Shown here piece by piece: positions 44,062 to 53,544 of a stretch of 64,000 nucleotides of DNA. The stretch is from Sphingobacterium sp. PCS056. GTDB lineage: Bacteria; Bacteroidota; Bacteroidia; Sphingobacteriales; Sphingobacteriaceae. Both the position numbers and the translations under genes were made by a program. The notes beneath the pieces are model-generated. The model did no database searches. It was not told the DNA's origin and saw only the letters and a program-made list of their open reading frames with translations. Within the stretch, counting starts at the first letter, position 1. Each line of letters starts with the position of its first letter. The stretch covers positions 4,154,001 to 4,218,000 of the forward strand of contig NZ_CP096883.1 of the NCBI RefSeq assembly GCF_023273895.1. The letters run 5' to 3'.

Positions 44062-44410
44062 CTTATGCTTATTAGTCACCAGCGTGACCATGAGTTTTGC
44101 TTATACCAATGGTATAGGCGTAATGGCATCCTCAGTTCCGGGCATGTACCCTGCCAATAACAGTCAGGTTGTATCGATAAGCAGTTATTGTGAAATCGCT
44201 TTTCGATGTACCTACAGCAACGCGGGTGAACCGTCATACATCCCCACCTCTGGTTCGGCATATTTAAAACACGGAAGTACAACGATTCATAATTATATCT
44301 TTGGAGCTTCAACCGGAAATTATCAAACATTTTCCGGATATTGGTATGCTATAGAAGTAGGAATTTACTGCGCATCTAATTCTATTGGATTAGTAGAGTT
44401 CATGTGGTAA
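44042..44410 (+). CDS. Small exported beta-rich protein, copy 2, 122 aa
   Basis: Signal peptide MKKIILILCLLVTSVTMSFA, almost the same as in copy 1. The mature part holds YCEIAFRCTYSNAGEPS, a third Cys in IYCASNS, and ends GLVEFMW with a C-terminal aromatic residue as in copy 1. Apart from the signal peptide and the Cys motif the two differ widely, so the duplication is old or the proteins are under diversifying pressure. A terminator hairpin follows at 44443-44474. Function unknown. Confidence 0.7.
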   Translation: MKKIILILCLLVTSVTMSFAYTNGIGVMASSVPGMYPANNSQVVSISSYCEIAFRCTYSNAGEPSYIPTSGSAYLKHGSTTIHNYIFGASTGNYQTFSGYWYAIEVGIYCASNSIGLVEFMW

Positions 44411-44442
44411 TCAACATAAAATACATGGGATAATTGATGAGG

Positions 44443-44474
44443 TATAGAGAGGGGAAAAACTTCCTCTCTCTATA
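44443..44474 (+). terminator. Hairpin terminator, 12-bp stem
   Basis: TATAGAGAGGGG at 44443-44454 pairs with CCTCTCTCTATA at 44463-44474 (one G-U) over an 8-base A-rich loop. It lies after the second small exported protein gene and just before the esterase gene. Confidence 0.75.
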
Positions 44475-44495
44475 AAATTAAAAATACATAAAGAC

Positions 44496-45329
44496 ATGGA
44501 AATCAATACACTTAAACATAAATTTATTTTATTTTTCTTATTTTTTCAGACATTTGGATATGCTCAAGATAAAAACTTTCATATCTATGTCTGTTTTGGT
44601 CAATCCAACATGGAAGGACACAGCAAATTTGAAGATCAAGACACCTTAGTCAATAACCGTTTCTATTCACTTCAAGCGGTTGACTGTCCAGACCTCAATC
44701 GTAAAAAAGGAGAATGGTACCTAGCCAAACCTCCTATCACACGATGCAATACAGGTCTTACACCAGCAGATTATTTTGGTAGGACACTCGTCGAAAATCT
44801 CCCAGATAGTATTCGCATTGGTATCATCAATGTATCCATTGGAGGATGCCATATTCAGCTTTTTGATAAAGATAGCGTAACCAATTATGTACATAGAGCC
44901 CCTAACTGGATGAAAGGTATGTTAGCTTCGTACGACAATAATCCCTACGATAGATTAGTTGAAATGGGAAAGATCGCGCAGCAAACGGGAGTCATCAAAG
45001 GTATCTTACTACATCAGGGCGAATCAAATACAGGAGACCAAGATTGGCCTAACAAAGTAAGTCGAGTATATCACAACCTATTGAAAGATCTAGCATTACG
45101 GGAAGAAGAAACCCCATTACTAGCTAGTGAATTACTAGCAGCAGATCAAGGCGGTAAATGTGCGAGCATGAATACCATTATTCAAACATTACCCCAAACC
45201 CTTAGAAATGCTCATATTGTCTCCTCAAAGGATTGTGAAGGTGTAGCAGATGGCTTGCACTTTAGTGCTGCAGGTTACAGACAGCTTGGTATCAACTATG
45301 CCAAAGTCGCATTAGCCCTTAAACCCTAA
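44496..45329 (+). CDS. CE6-like acetyl(xylan) esterase (SASA/SGNH fold), 277 aa
   Basis: Signal peptide with a long n-region (LKHKFILFFLFFQTFGYA-Q). Block I FGQSNMEG gives the nucleophile Ser37; the block HQGESNTGD supplies the oxyanion Asn/Gln; and DGLHFSAAGY near residues 253-262 supplies Asp and His. With NVSIGGCHIQLF this fits CE6/SASA esterases, which remove acetyl groups from xylan. It would act in the periplasm or outside the cell on acetylated xylo-oligosaccharides. It closes the plus-strand half of the locus, converging on the minus-strand enzyme clusters. Confidence 0.85.
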   Translation: MEINTLKHKFILFFLFFQTFGYAQDKNFHIYVCFGQSNMEGHSKFEDQDTLVNNRFYSLQAVDCPDLNRKKGEWYLAKPPITRCNTGLTPADYFGRTLVENLPDSIRIGIINVSIGGCHIQLFDKDSVTNYVHRAPNWMKGMLASYDNNPYDRLVEMGKIAQQTGVIKGILLHQGESNTGDQDWPNKVSRVYHNLLKDLALREEETPLLASELLAADQGGKCASMNTIIQTLPQTLRNAHIVSSKDCEGVADGLHFSAAGYRQLGINYAKVALALKP

Positions 45330-45609
45330 ATCATGATAACGAAAGCATATTTTACTTACTATCATTCTGAGTTTTAGATCCGATAGAAAGTATCGAAGAG
45401 CATGCACATTTACACATTTTCTCCATGACAAAGCAAATTACAAGAGCTGAAGTCTGCTATCAAATAGGTATCAACAAAGAAGATAAGACCATAAAGAATA
45501 TGTTCAGATCTTGATCAAAAGATATATTAATAGCTTTACTGCAATGAGCAGAAGATTTTTCAAGATCACACACAGGATTAGGCTATTCAATCCGAGAAAT
45601 AAAAAAAAC
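45330..45609. other. Convergent intergenic region
   Basis: About 280 bases after the esterase gene. Some short frames read like protein (for example QITRAEVCYQIGINKEDK at 45431-45514) but are too short and broken to call. No other element than the terminator that follows. Confidence 0.4.
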
Positions 45610-45650
45610 GCTGATCAGGTAAATATTGAAATAACATTTACCTGATCAGC
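45610..45650. terminator. Bidirectional terminator, perfect 15-bp stem
   Basis: GCTGATCAGGTAAAT at 45610-45624 pairs exactly with ATTTACCTGATCAGC at 45636-45650. An A8 run just before it becomes a T8 run on the minus strand, so it strongly ends the minus-strand operon whose last gene stops at 45668, and may also stop plus-strand transcription. Confidence 0.9.
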
Positions 45651-45667
45651 ATATTTATACACATCTA

Positions 45668-47431
45668 TTACTTAACTGGGTTAATCGAATGAGCAGAGGT
45701 TGCATAAAGACCGATCATAGCCCCAGTGAAACCACCTGCGACATCTGTAGAAAGAATATCTCCCGATACAGTTCCACCTAGATTCTGATAATCATGACCC
45801 GCTAAAGCATATGAAAATGTATAGTCATCACCTGATGCGCTAACACGCAATTTCATTTTACCCAATTTACTTAGTTTTTGCTTAGCCAGTACTTGTGTCA
45901 CACCATTTTCACTACGTTCGAGTTGTATGTAGTATTCATGATTTGATTTTGTAACACCAAATACATAATTGAATTTTTCACTCTGTAGGCAAGTTATGCC
46001 AGCAAGATCCTTTTCAGAACCAGGAATATAATCCATTTCTACCTCAGATGTAAATGATAGATGTTGTTGCCTATAAAATAAAGCGGAAATCGGTTTTTTT
46101 TCTTTAATATGAATATCAAAAGGTATAATGGCCAATCCATTCGTTTCATTTACCAAAAACTTTTCACGAGGTCCACGCAGTGCAATCCAGCGCTCATCCA
46201 ATACTTTTCCATTTAATTTATCCCTAAAAGTAAAATTACCATTAGGAAAATAGCCTGATCGATCTTCGCTATTGATACTCCCCTTGGGAGAACGCACCAA
46301 TGCCTTTAAAGGCTCCATCCCCCCCTCAAAAACGGGCCATTTACCCGACCAATCAACAGGTAAAACAAATGTCTCCCGACCAGTGTTGACACGACCTTTT
46401 TCATTAGGTCTAACCGCTAAAAATACGCCATACCATTCCCCGTCAGCAGTTTGCACTAAATCTGCATGACCTGCCCAATCAACTTTATTGGGTCTATCGG
46501 CAGCGAGATGACGCTGTGAGAGAATTGGATTATTTTTTGCAGGAATATAAGGTCCCATAGGATGATCACTAGAAAAAATAACCTCACTGTGATTTCCTCC
46601 AGTACCACCTTCTGCACACATCAAATAATATTGTCCATTTTTCTTGTAAATATGTGGAGCTTCAATCCAGATCGGTTTCTTAGAAAGGTCTACTCCCCCA
46701 TCAACGATAATTTTACTCGTACCAGCTACTACCTGATCCTTTTCCACATCATACTCCCAGATTTTGATCACCCGATGACCTTTATACAATTCTTTTCCTG
46801 CATCAGGAGCATCATTATGGACTACATACGCTTTACCATTATCATCAAAAAATAAAGCAGGGTCAATTCCTTCAAATTTTAATTTTATCGGATCTGACCA
46901 ATTGTTCTCCTTAGGATCTTTTGTTTTAACAACCATATTACCAATACCCGAAGCAAACTGCGTAGTGATCATATAAAAGGTATCATTATTAGGATTATAC
47001 ATGATATCAGGAGCATAGACACCTTCACTGATACCGGCAGTGCCCACTTGTAGCTGAGACTCCCGGTTCAGAACATGGCCTATCTGTTTCCAATTTACCA
47101 TATCCTTAGAGTGAAAAATGGGAACACCGGGAAACATCACAAAAGAAGAAGCTATTAAGTAGTAATCGTCACCTTTCCGTGTTATGCTAGGATCAGGATA
47201 ACATCCTTGCAAAATAGTACTATAAAATTTTCCCGGAATAATTGGATTTTCACTGTAAACCTGATCATTACCTGTATAGTTGAAATTACTAAATAAAGGC
47301 GATCCCTCTTGCCTTTTAAGAAGACCTTTTCCATCATCAGTCCGCATCGCTTGGCATGATGAAAATATAACGATCGTCAGTACATAACATACTGCTACCG
47401 TTTTATTTCTTATCTGTTTTATTATTTGCAT
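45668..47431 (-). CDS. GH43 lipoprotein glycosidase (xylosidase/arabinofuranosidase type) with C-terminal beta-sandwich, 587 aa
   Basis: I chose the ATG at 47431, which gives a good lipoprotein signal (QIIKQIRNKTVAVCYVLTIVIFSSC); the frame starts 19 residues earlier. The five-bladed propeller carries the GH43 residues: base Asp in GCYPDPSI, modulating Asp in EGIDPALFF, acid Glu in IEAPHIYKKNGQYYL. After about residue 380 comes a second beta-sandwich (FTFRDKLNGKVLDERWIALRGP...EVEMDY) of the GH43_C2/DUF1349 kind common in xylan-active GH43s. Likely beta-xylosidase or alpha-L-arabinofuranosidase on xylo-oligosaccharides in the periplasm. It is the last gene of the symporter-GH10-GH43-GH67 operon. 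Confidence 0.9.
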   Translation of the reverse strand: MQIIKQIRNKTVAVCYVLTIVIFSSCQAMRTDDGKGLLKRQEGSPLFSNFNYTGNDQVYSENPIIPGKFYSTILQGCYPDPSITRKGDDYYLIASSFVMFPGVPIFHSKDMVNWKQIGHVLNRESQLQVGTAGISEGVYAPDIMYNPNNDTFYMITTQFASGIGNMVVKTKDPKENNWSDPIKLKFEGIDPALFFDDNGKAYVVHNDAPDAGKELYKGHRVIKIWEYDVEKDQVVAGTSKIIVDGGVDLSKKPIWIEAPHIYKKNGQYYLMCAEGGTGGNHSEVIFSSDHPMGPYIPAKNNPILSQRHLAADRPNKVDWAGHADLVQTADGEWYGVFLAVRPNEKGRVNTGRETFVLPVDWSGKWPVFEGGMEPLKALVRSPKGSINSEDRSGYFPNGNFTFRDKLNGKVLDERWIALRGPREKFLVNETNGLAIIPFDIHIKEKKPISALFYRQQHLSFTSEVEMDYIPGSEKDLAGITCLQSEKFNYVFGVTKSNHEYYIQLERSENGVTQVLAKQKLSKLGKMKLRVSASGDDYTFSYALAGHDYQNLGGTVSGDILSTDVAGGFTGAMIGLYATSAHSINPVK

Positions 47432-47488
47432 CTTATATTTATAATTATTGAACACATTAAAGCGCGAAACATTCTTTTCAGACCTCAT

Positions 47489-49528
47489 TTAATTATGATG
47501 TTTGATCATTAACTTTATTTTTTTGAGATCTTCCAGTTCATGAACAGGTCTTTCGAGATCATATGGAATAGGCTTTTTTGAAAATGTTTGGAAATAAAGA
47601 AGGCAGGCATCTTTCCACCATACCGCATCCCTAGATTGAATCTTCAACTTCGATTGTACCTCAACAAATCGCTGCTGGTCAACTTGCCCCTCCAATCTAT
47701 CCCAAGCCTGTTGCATGGTACGTACCTGTTGCACCCCAGCATTATATTTGTAACACAATTCATCCCACATGGAACGTCCACTTTTCATGGTATAGCTCCA
47801 TGGCACATGGTGAAACCAAAGTAAATACTGATCTGGACATAATTGGATATCTCCAAAAACCTCTTGAATAGGTGGACGGTACTGAGATATAGCATTACTG
47901 CCATTAGAAGTGCGATCAAATCCCAACCCTACAGTATCTGCATTATGATAATACCAAGGCATCCAGTCTGGACGACCTCCTTCCTGATCACCCCAAGGTT
48001 CAGGACCATAGTGATGGTCAAAGGCAAATATATGATGTAGCCCCAAAGGCATCATATAGTTAACCACCGTTTCTCGCGAACCCATCATCATTTTCTTCAC
48101 AGGGTCAATAAACTTTTTATCCGTCGAAAAAGTCATGCCAATCCATTCCTCGGCAATTTGTTCAGAAGATAGCTCATGATTCCAAGCCAGCCTTCCGAAC
48201 GCAAACCAATTTGCCTGCCCAAAGTGGTGACCTGTCCAATTACGATCTTCACCAATATTAGCCACTGCAGCAATCGCTGTTTTCCGTGCTGGTCTTAATG
48301 TACCATCTGTCAATTTTGCGACTGTACTCCCCTTTCCATCGGCATAAGTATCACTATCCAGTGTCTCTTTGAATAGTGGTGCTAGATAGGCTAAGTGGTT
48401 CGCAAACCCCAGATATTCTTGAGTGATCTGAAATTCGACCATCTCATTACTTTTCCGAAGTGCACCGAAGAGTGGATTAAAGGGTTCACGAGGTTGAAAA
48501 TCGATCGGCCCATTTTTGATTTGAATGATCACATTATCTCTGAATGCACCATCGAGAGGTACAAATTCTTGATAGGCCTGTTTGGCTCGATCTTCAGAAG
48601 AAGGATTATAAACAAAAGCTCTCCACATAATCACGCCATGGTATGCTTTTACGGCATCTGCAAGCATATTTGCCCCATCTGCGTGTGTACGCCCATAGTC
48701 TTGGGGTCCTGGCTGCCCTTCAGAATTAGCTTTCACCAAAAAGCCACCAAAGTCAGGAATTACCTGATAAATCTCTTTCACCTTATTCTTCCACCATAAA
48801 ATGACCTCAGGATTAAGCGGATCTGAGTCTTTCGTACCCTCTAATATTTTTGGAGAAGAAAAGTTAACAGATAGATAAACTTTGATGCCATATCTTCTAA
48901 AGATATCAGCCAGACCTTTTAATTTAATCAAATATTCCGAACTCAAAATTTGAGGAGAAGCATTTACATTATTAATAACTACAGCATTGATACCAATAGA
49001 AGCATTAGCTCGTGCATACTCCTCATATCGAGGAGATATGACACCTGGCAATTCGTCCCATTTCCACAACGAATATCCTGCATAACCACGTTCAACGGTG
49101 CGATCCAGATTATCCCAATGATTAAGAATCCGGATATCAAATGAGGGTATTTCTTCTACATTTAAATTGGAAACAGGTTGATTGGTAGCCTGAAGCTGCA
49201 ACAAATGATAAGCCGCATATAACAGCCCTACAGGCTCAGGTGCAACCACTTTTATCCGATTTAAATTGCCCGTTATTTTAAATCCATCTTTTAAATACGT
49301 TGATTTTCGATCCACCGCTAATTCAATAGACTGTTTCCCCCAAAAGTTAACTAATTCTTGCTTTGCTAATAGAACAATCGGATCCTTCGAATGAACGCTT
49401 ATCGAACGATTATTAGCAACATCTTTAGAAACAGAAACATATCGAAGCCAAAGCTTACTTCCATCCTCTGCGCGAACAATAGAGTAAGGAAAAATAAAGA
49501 GTAAAAGCAATATAATGACTTTCATCAT
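47489..49528 (-). CDS. GH67 alpha-glucuronidase, 679 aa
   Basis: Signal peptide MKVIILLLLFIFPYSIVRA. The GH67 layout is complete: N-terminal beta domain (PVGLLYAAYHLLQLQ, VEEIPSFDIRILNHWDNLDRTVERGYAG), a TIM barrel with the acid Glu in KANSEGQPGPQDYGRTHADGAN, the catalytic Asp in KNGPIDFQPREPF and Glu in QITQEYLGF, and the helical C-terminal domain with GLHHIFAFDHHYGPEPW. GH67 enzymes remove 4-O-methylglucuronic acid from the non-reducing end of xylo-oligosaccharides, in the periplasm here. Length of about 680 is usual for the family. It sits between two GH43 genes in the operon. Confidence 0.95.
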   Translation of the reverse strand: MMKVIILLLLFIFPYSIVRAEDGSKLWLRYVSVSKDVANNRSISVHSKDPIVLLAKQELVNFWGKQSIELAVDRKSTYLKDGFKITGNLNRIKVVAPEPVGLLYAAYHLLQLQATNQPVSNLNVEEIPSFDIRILNHWDNLDRTVERGYAGYSLWKWDELPGVISPRYEEYARANASIGINAVVINNVNASPQILSSEYLIKLKGLADIFRRYGIKVYLSVNFSSPKILEGTKDSDPLNPEVILWWKNKVKEIYQVIPDFGGFLVKANSEGQPGPQDYGRTHADGANMLADAVKAYHGVIMWRAFVYNPSSEDRAKQAYQEFVPLDGAFRDNVIIQIKNGPIDFQPREPFNPLFGALRKSNEMVEFQITQEYLGFANHLAYLAPLFKETLDSDTYADGKGSTVAKLTDGTLRPARKTAIAAVANIGEDRNWTGHHFGQANWFAFGRLAWNHELSSEQIAEEWIGMTFSTDKKFIDPVKKMMMGSRETVVNYMMPLGLHHIFAFDHHYGPEPWGDQEGGRPDWMPWYYHNADTVGLGFDRTSNGSNAISQYRPPIQEVFGDIQLCPDQYLLWFHHVPWSYTMKSGRSMWDELCYKYNAGVQQVRTMQQAWDRLEGQVDQQRFVEVQSKLKIQSRDAVWWKDACLLYFQTFSKKPIPYDLERPVHELEDLKKIKLMIKHHN

Positions 49529-49624
49529 AGTTGTAAGTATCGTATTTATAATGAGATATCTCAGTTAGAGTTTAGTTAAGTAAGTAGGTCAGCAGAATCA
49601 TTGTTAAAAAAAACAATTTTGATC

Positions 49625-50590
49625 TTATTGTCCTTCAATAGTCTTGATCAGCCCATGTTCATCATACTCTAGTTCCACTACTTTCATACTTCGTAACCAT
49701 GTTTTACCACCCGATGGAACACAGTCATGATGAAATAAATACCATTTACCCTTAAACTTTAAAATACTATGATGCGTCGTCCAACCTACAACTGGTGTCA
49801 AAATAACGCCTTGATAAGTAAAAGGACCATATGGATTGTCCCCGATAGCATAACACAATAAATGCGTATCGCCGGTAGAGTATGAAAAATAATATTTATC
49901 GCCATATTTATGCATCCAAGAAGCCTCAAAAAAACGACGATCCAGATCACCTTGCTTGAGCGGGTTACCCTCTTGATCTACAATAAGAACATCCTTTGGT
50001 TCCTCCCCAAACTGCAACATATCATCCGACAATTTGGCTATTTTTGGACATAGAGCTGATTCATGCCAATGAGGCAAATCCATTGGATAATTGATTTTAT
50101 TGTCCCTATAATATTGTAATTGTCCACCCCATATACCTCCAAAGTAAATATAATGCGTTCCATCATCATCTTCGAAAGCACAGGGATCAATACTGTAACT
50201 ACCCAAAATCGGGTGCTCTTGTGGGATAAAAGGACCATATGGCGTCTTACTTACGGCTACACCTAACCTAAAAATATCGGTCTTATCCTTTAAAGAGAAA
50301 TAAAGATAATACTGACCATTTTTGTGTGCTACATCCGAATCCCACAGCTGTCTACCACCCCATGGAATATCGCCCACTTCCAATACTTTGCCATGATCCA
50401 CGACCTCTCCATCGATATCATCCATGGAGAAAACATGGTAATCCCTCATATTAAAATGATCACCATTATCATTTTCTAAAATTCCGCTTTCCCAATCATG
50501 AGAAGGATAAATATAAATTTTATCCTCAAAAACATGAGCCGACGGATCTGCCATAAAATCATGTGGCGCTAAATATCTTCCCTTATTCAT
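49625..50590 (-). CDS. Cytoplasmic GH43 exo-beta-1,4-xylosidase, 321 aa
   Basis: No signal peptide: the product starts MNKGRYLAPHDFMADPSAHVFEDKIYIY with the base Asp in MADPSAH. The modulating Asp lies in YSIDPCAFEDDDG and the acid Glu in RFFEASWMHKYGDKYY. This single-domain, signal-less form is typical of the GH43 xylosidases paired with xyloside symporters in Bacteroidota: it cuts imported xylobiose and other short xylosides to xylose. It lies 11 bases after the GH10 gene and belongs to the same operon as the GPH symporter, which fits this role well. Confidence 0.92.
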   Translation of the reverse strand: MNKGRYLAPHDFMADPSAHVFEDKIYIYPSHDWESGILENDNGDHFNMRDYHVFSMDDIDGEVVDHGKVLEVGDIPWGGRQLWDSDVAHKNGQYYLYFSLKDKTDIFRLGVAVSKTPYGPFIPQEHPILGSYSIDPCAFEDDDGTHYIYFGGIWGGQLQYYRDNKINYPMDLPHWHESALCPKIAKLSDDMLQFGEEPKDVLIVDQEGNPLKQGDLDRRFFEASWMHKYGDKYYFSYSTGDTHLLCYAIGDNPYGPFTYQGVILTPVVGWTTHHSILKFKGKWYLFHHDCVPSGGKTWLRSMKVVELEYDEHGLIKTIEGQ

Positions 50591-50601
50591 TCAGTATATG
50601 T

Positions 50602-51756
50602 TTATTTTTGTTTTGCTAATTCAACGATATCCTTTATAAAAGCTTTAGGCTTATATTGACGATCAAATAACAAAGGATAATCCGTACGCCCAGGAATAGG
50701 CCATCCATTTTTCCATGAGTCACCGTCACCGACCCCCCATACTGTCACGCGCGTTATTTTGTCATCATGTTTGAGATATAGTCCAAAAAATTCCTCATAA
50801 CGATTTGCCAAAGCAGCAGAAATTGCCGTAGGCAAACTATCCACATAAGGATTTAATTCATTTTTATATTGATATGTTTCACTGATCTCTGCACCCATGT
50901 GCGGTCGAGCATGAGGAAGTACCGAGATATCCATTTCGGTCACCATTACTTTTGTACCCAAGCTTGCAAAGTCAATGATTGTCTTTTCAACTTCAGCTAT
51001 AGCAGGATTATCTAAGCCATGATGTTCTTGCATCCCAATGGCATCAACCCGACCTCCCGAGTCTAACACGTTTTTCACCAGCTTGACGATCCCATCTCTT
51101 TTAGCAGGAATTGCTGTAGAATAGTCATTATAATACAACTCCGCATTGGGATCTGCCTCTTGAGCAAATTGAAAAGCAAGCCTGATAAAGTCTTCACCTA
51201 TGATTTCATAAAACTTACTTTTACGCAATTCACCGTTATCCAAAACGGCTTCATTCACAACATCCCAACCGTGAATACGCCCTTTATATCGACCAACAAC
51301 CGTATGGATATGATTGCGCATTCTTTCAATCAAGACCTCGCGCGAAACCTGTTTCCCGTTCTTATCCACAAAAAACCAATTGGGTGCTTGTGAATGCCAA
51401 ATAAGGGTATGTCCAGTAATATGCATAGCATTTTTTTCTCCAAATTCAACAAAACGATCTGAATCTTTAAAGTTAAACTCACCTTCGCGCGGTTGCATAT
51501 ACATGCTTTTCATACAATTCTCGGCAACGATCGCACTAAATTGTTCTTTAACAACAGCAAGAGCAGCATTATTGCGTCCCCATATCTGATCCAGATTTAA
51601 CGCCGTACCGATATAAAATTTACCCTTAAAAGCGTTCTTAAGTACGACTTGGTTATTATAAGTACTGTCAACCTGCATCTGCTGTGATTTAGTTGAACTA
51701 CATGCTAAACTTAATGTAGCCATGCCCGTTAACAAAAATATCTTTGCTATCTTCAT
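50602..51756 (-). CDS. Periplasmic GH10 endo-1,4-beta-xylanase (lipoprotein), 384 aa
   Basis: Lipoprotein signal MKIAKIFLLTGMATLSLAC, acylated Cys at 19. One uninterrupted GH10 barrel follows: ALNLDQIWG, NCMKSMYMQPREGEF, ITGHTLIWHSQAPNWFF, acid/base Glu169 in WDVVNEA, nucleophile Glu274 in VTEMDIS, and VWGVGDGDSWKNGWP near the end. Without the CBM insert of the other GH10 in the window, it probably trims imported xylo-oligosaccharides, most likely inside the periplasm. It lies 10 bases after the symporter gene. Confidence 0.93.
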   Translation of the reverse strand: MKIAKIFLLTGMATLSLACSSTKSQQMQVDSTYNNQVVLKNAFKGKFYIGTALNLDQIWGRNNAALAVVKEQFSAIVAENCMKSMYMQPREGEFNFKDSDRFVEFGEKNAMHITGHTLIWHSQAPNWFFVDKNGKQVSREVLIERMRNHIHTVVGRYKGRIHGWDVVNEAVLDNGELRKSKFYEIIGEDFIRLAFQFAQEADPNAELYYNDYSTAIPAKRDGIVKLVKNVLDSGGRVDAIGMQEHHGLDNPAIAEVEKTIIDFASLGTKVMVTEMDISVLPHARPHMGAEISETYQYKNELNPYVDSLPTAISAALANRYEEFFGLYLKHDDKITRVTVWGVGDGDSWKNGWPIPGRTDYPLLFDRQYKPKAFIKDIVELAKQK

Positions 51757-51766
51757 TTTTAATGAT

Positions 51767-53179
51767 TTAATTCTTATGTCTAGATTCTATTTCATGATTT
51801 ATTTTGTCAATAACAGCATCATCCAATTCATATTTGGAGATGATAAACATGGCGCCTATTAATAAAATGGCAGGGATAATTGCCACCAGCCAAAGGATAC
51901 CTTGCTCGGCATATGCAGATTGCGACACGGTATTATCTTTGTCAAAACCGACATAAGCTAATACAAGTCCCGGTACAACACCACCTAAAGCCATTCCCGC
52001 TTTATAGAAAATACCCGTTAAGGCATTCACGATGCCAGATATGCGTTTTCCAGTCGCGTGTTCACCGTAGGAGATCACCTCCGGAACCAATGCCCACATA
52101 TATCCGGTCGCAACGATTACTCCCGTAGATTTGATAAATTGTGCCACTAACACCAACCACACCTGTGTCTTTAGCGCTGGGACAACTGAAATACTATACA
52201 ACATGACCATTCCTAATACTGCAATAGTTAAAAACACATAAAACATGCGTTTTTTACCGATCGCACGTTTAATAGCAGGTACAAGAGGCATAAAAATAAA
52301 AGCCGGAATAGACCCCAATGCCATAAAATAGGGAAGCATTTCTGGAGCTTGAACATTATAAATCATATAATATGACCCTGCTGAATTACCTATTGCCATC
52401 ATGGCAAATGCCGTGATAAAGAAAAAAGCTAACACCCGCAACGGTCCATTATGCTTAAATTCAGTCCATAAATCAGAAACTTTTACATTCTCGGTCTCTT
52501 TTTCATCCATAACAACACGCTCCTGAGTTTGCGTATAACAGAATATCAGTAAAAACAAACCAACAATAGCATAGATCGTCATCGTAATAAACCACGCTTC
52601 AGCAGATTCCTGCGAATTAATCTTTCCATCAGGAGAAAAATATTGCACCATGATCGGTACCCCATAACCAACAGCCAGTCCCCCCATATTCGCCATAAAC
52701 ATACGCGTTGAAGTAAGCTTGGTAACCTCATCTGTGTCACGAGTCAAGGAGGCATTTAATGCACCATACGGAACATTAATTAAAGTATAAATCATCGATA
52801 GACCAACATAGGTGATATAGGCATAGACCAATGAACCTGAAAATCCATTCCAAAAACAGAGAATAGCCAGACCGGTCAAAGGAATCCCGCCCAAGATTAA
52901 ATAGGATCGGTATTTACCCATTCTTGGATTTCTCTTATCTACAAAAGCGCCCACAATGGGATCCCAGATCACGTCAACGATCCGCACGACTAAAAACATA
53001 ATTCCTGCCGCAGCAGCAGATATACCAAATACATTGGTATAAAAAATAAGCAGATACATCGACACAGTCTGATAGATGAGGTTTTGCGCCAAATCACCAG
53101 ATCCAAACCCTATTCGTTGCAATTGCGAAAGCTTATAGAAACCTTTTTGTTCGCCTATCGTTTGCGTTTTCATTTTCAT
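51767..53179 (-). CDS. GPH-family (MelB-type) xyloside:cation symporter, 470 aa
   Basis: Twelve hydrophobic segments are visible, and the GPH signature lies in the second pair: MFLVVRIVDVIWDPIVGAFVDKRNPRMGKYRSYLILGG, with the cation-site Asp in DPIVG. Further phrases (INVPYGALNASLTRD, GYMWALVPEVISYGEHATGKRISGIVNALTGIFYKAG) match the XynT/YicJ type of xyloside carriers. It should move short xylosides or xylobiose across the inner membrane with H+ or Na+. First gene of the operon with GH10, GH43, GH67 and GH43; two palindromes lie in the long leader upstream of it. Confidence 0.92.
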   Translation of the reverse strand: MKMKTQTIGEQKGFYKLSQLQRIGFGSGDLAQNLIYQTVSMYLLIFYTNVFGISAAAAGIMFLVVRIVDVIWDPIVGAFVDKRNPRMGKYRSYLILGGIPLTGLAILCFWNGFSGSLVYAYITYVGLSMIYTLINVPYGALNASLTRDTDEVTKLTSTRMFMANMGGLAVGYGVPIMVQYFSPDGKINSQESAEAWFITMTIYAIVGLFLLIFCYTQTQERVVMDEKETENVKVSDLWTEFKHNGPLRVLAFFFITAFAMMAIGNSAGSYYMIYNVQAPEMLPYFMALGSIPAFIFMPLVPAIKRAIGKKRMFYVFLTIAVLGMVMLYSISVVPALKTQVWLVLVAQFIKSTGVIVATGYMWALVPEVISYGEHATGKRISGIVNALTGIFYKAGMALGGVVPGLVLAYVGFDKDNTVSQSAYAEQGILWLVAIIPAILLIGAMFIISKYELDDAVIDKINHEIESRHKN

Positions 53180-53544
53180 TTATATAGTGTAAATAATTGG
53201 TCGTTATTGATTATCATAATGGTATAGTATAATTCCTATTTCAACATGATTGATGCACAATCATGTTGAATAGAATTGATTTATTATCGGTCAAGAGTTC
53301 GCTATTACCATTGTAAAATTACTAGTACGACGATTTAGCACCTGATACATATGTCTTATTAACAGATAAAAATGTTTAAATAACAACAAAAAACTGCTGA
53401 TCATCTCGGTTTATTACATAATAAACCACTTGCTGTTCTTATTTAAGAAAAAAATATAAATTTAGGATGATAGTTGTGATGGTGTTTTATTGAGGTAAGA
53501 TCTGAAAAGGTTATACAGATGAACATATGACGAAGATAAGGGCA
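53180..53544. promoter_or_regulatory. Control region upstream of the symporter operon, with two palindromes
   Basis: TTCAACATGATTG (53240-53252) is mirrored by CAATCATGTTGAA (53258-53270), 61 bases before the symporter start. GGTTTATTA (53408-53416) is mirrored by TAATAAACC (53419-53427) with only CA between. The first could be a leader hairpin or terminator of the upstream gene; the second, compact and perfect, looks like a dimer operator. No gene frame is present. Confidence 0.5.

Noticed and set aside
45431..45514. Short frame QITRAEVCYQIGINKEDK as a possible gene
   Set aside because: Under 30 codons, stop-rich surroundings, no coupling to a neighbour.
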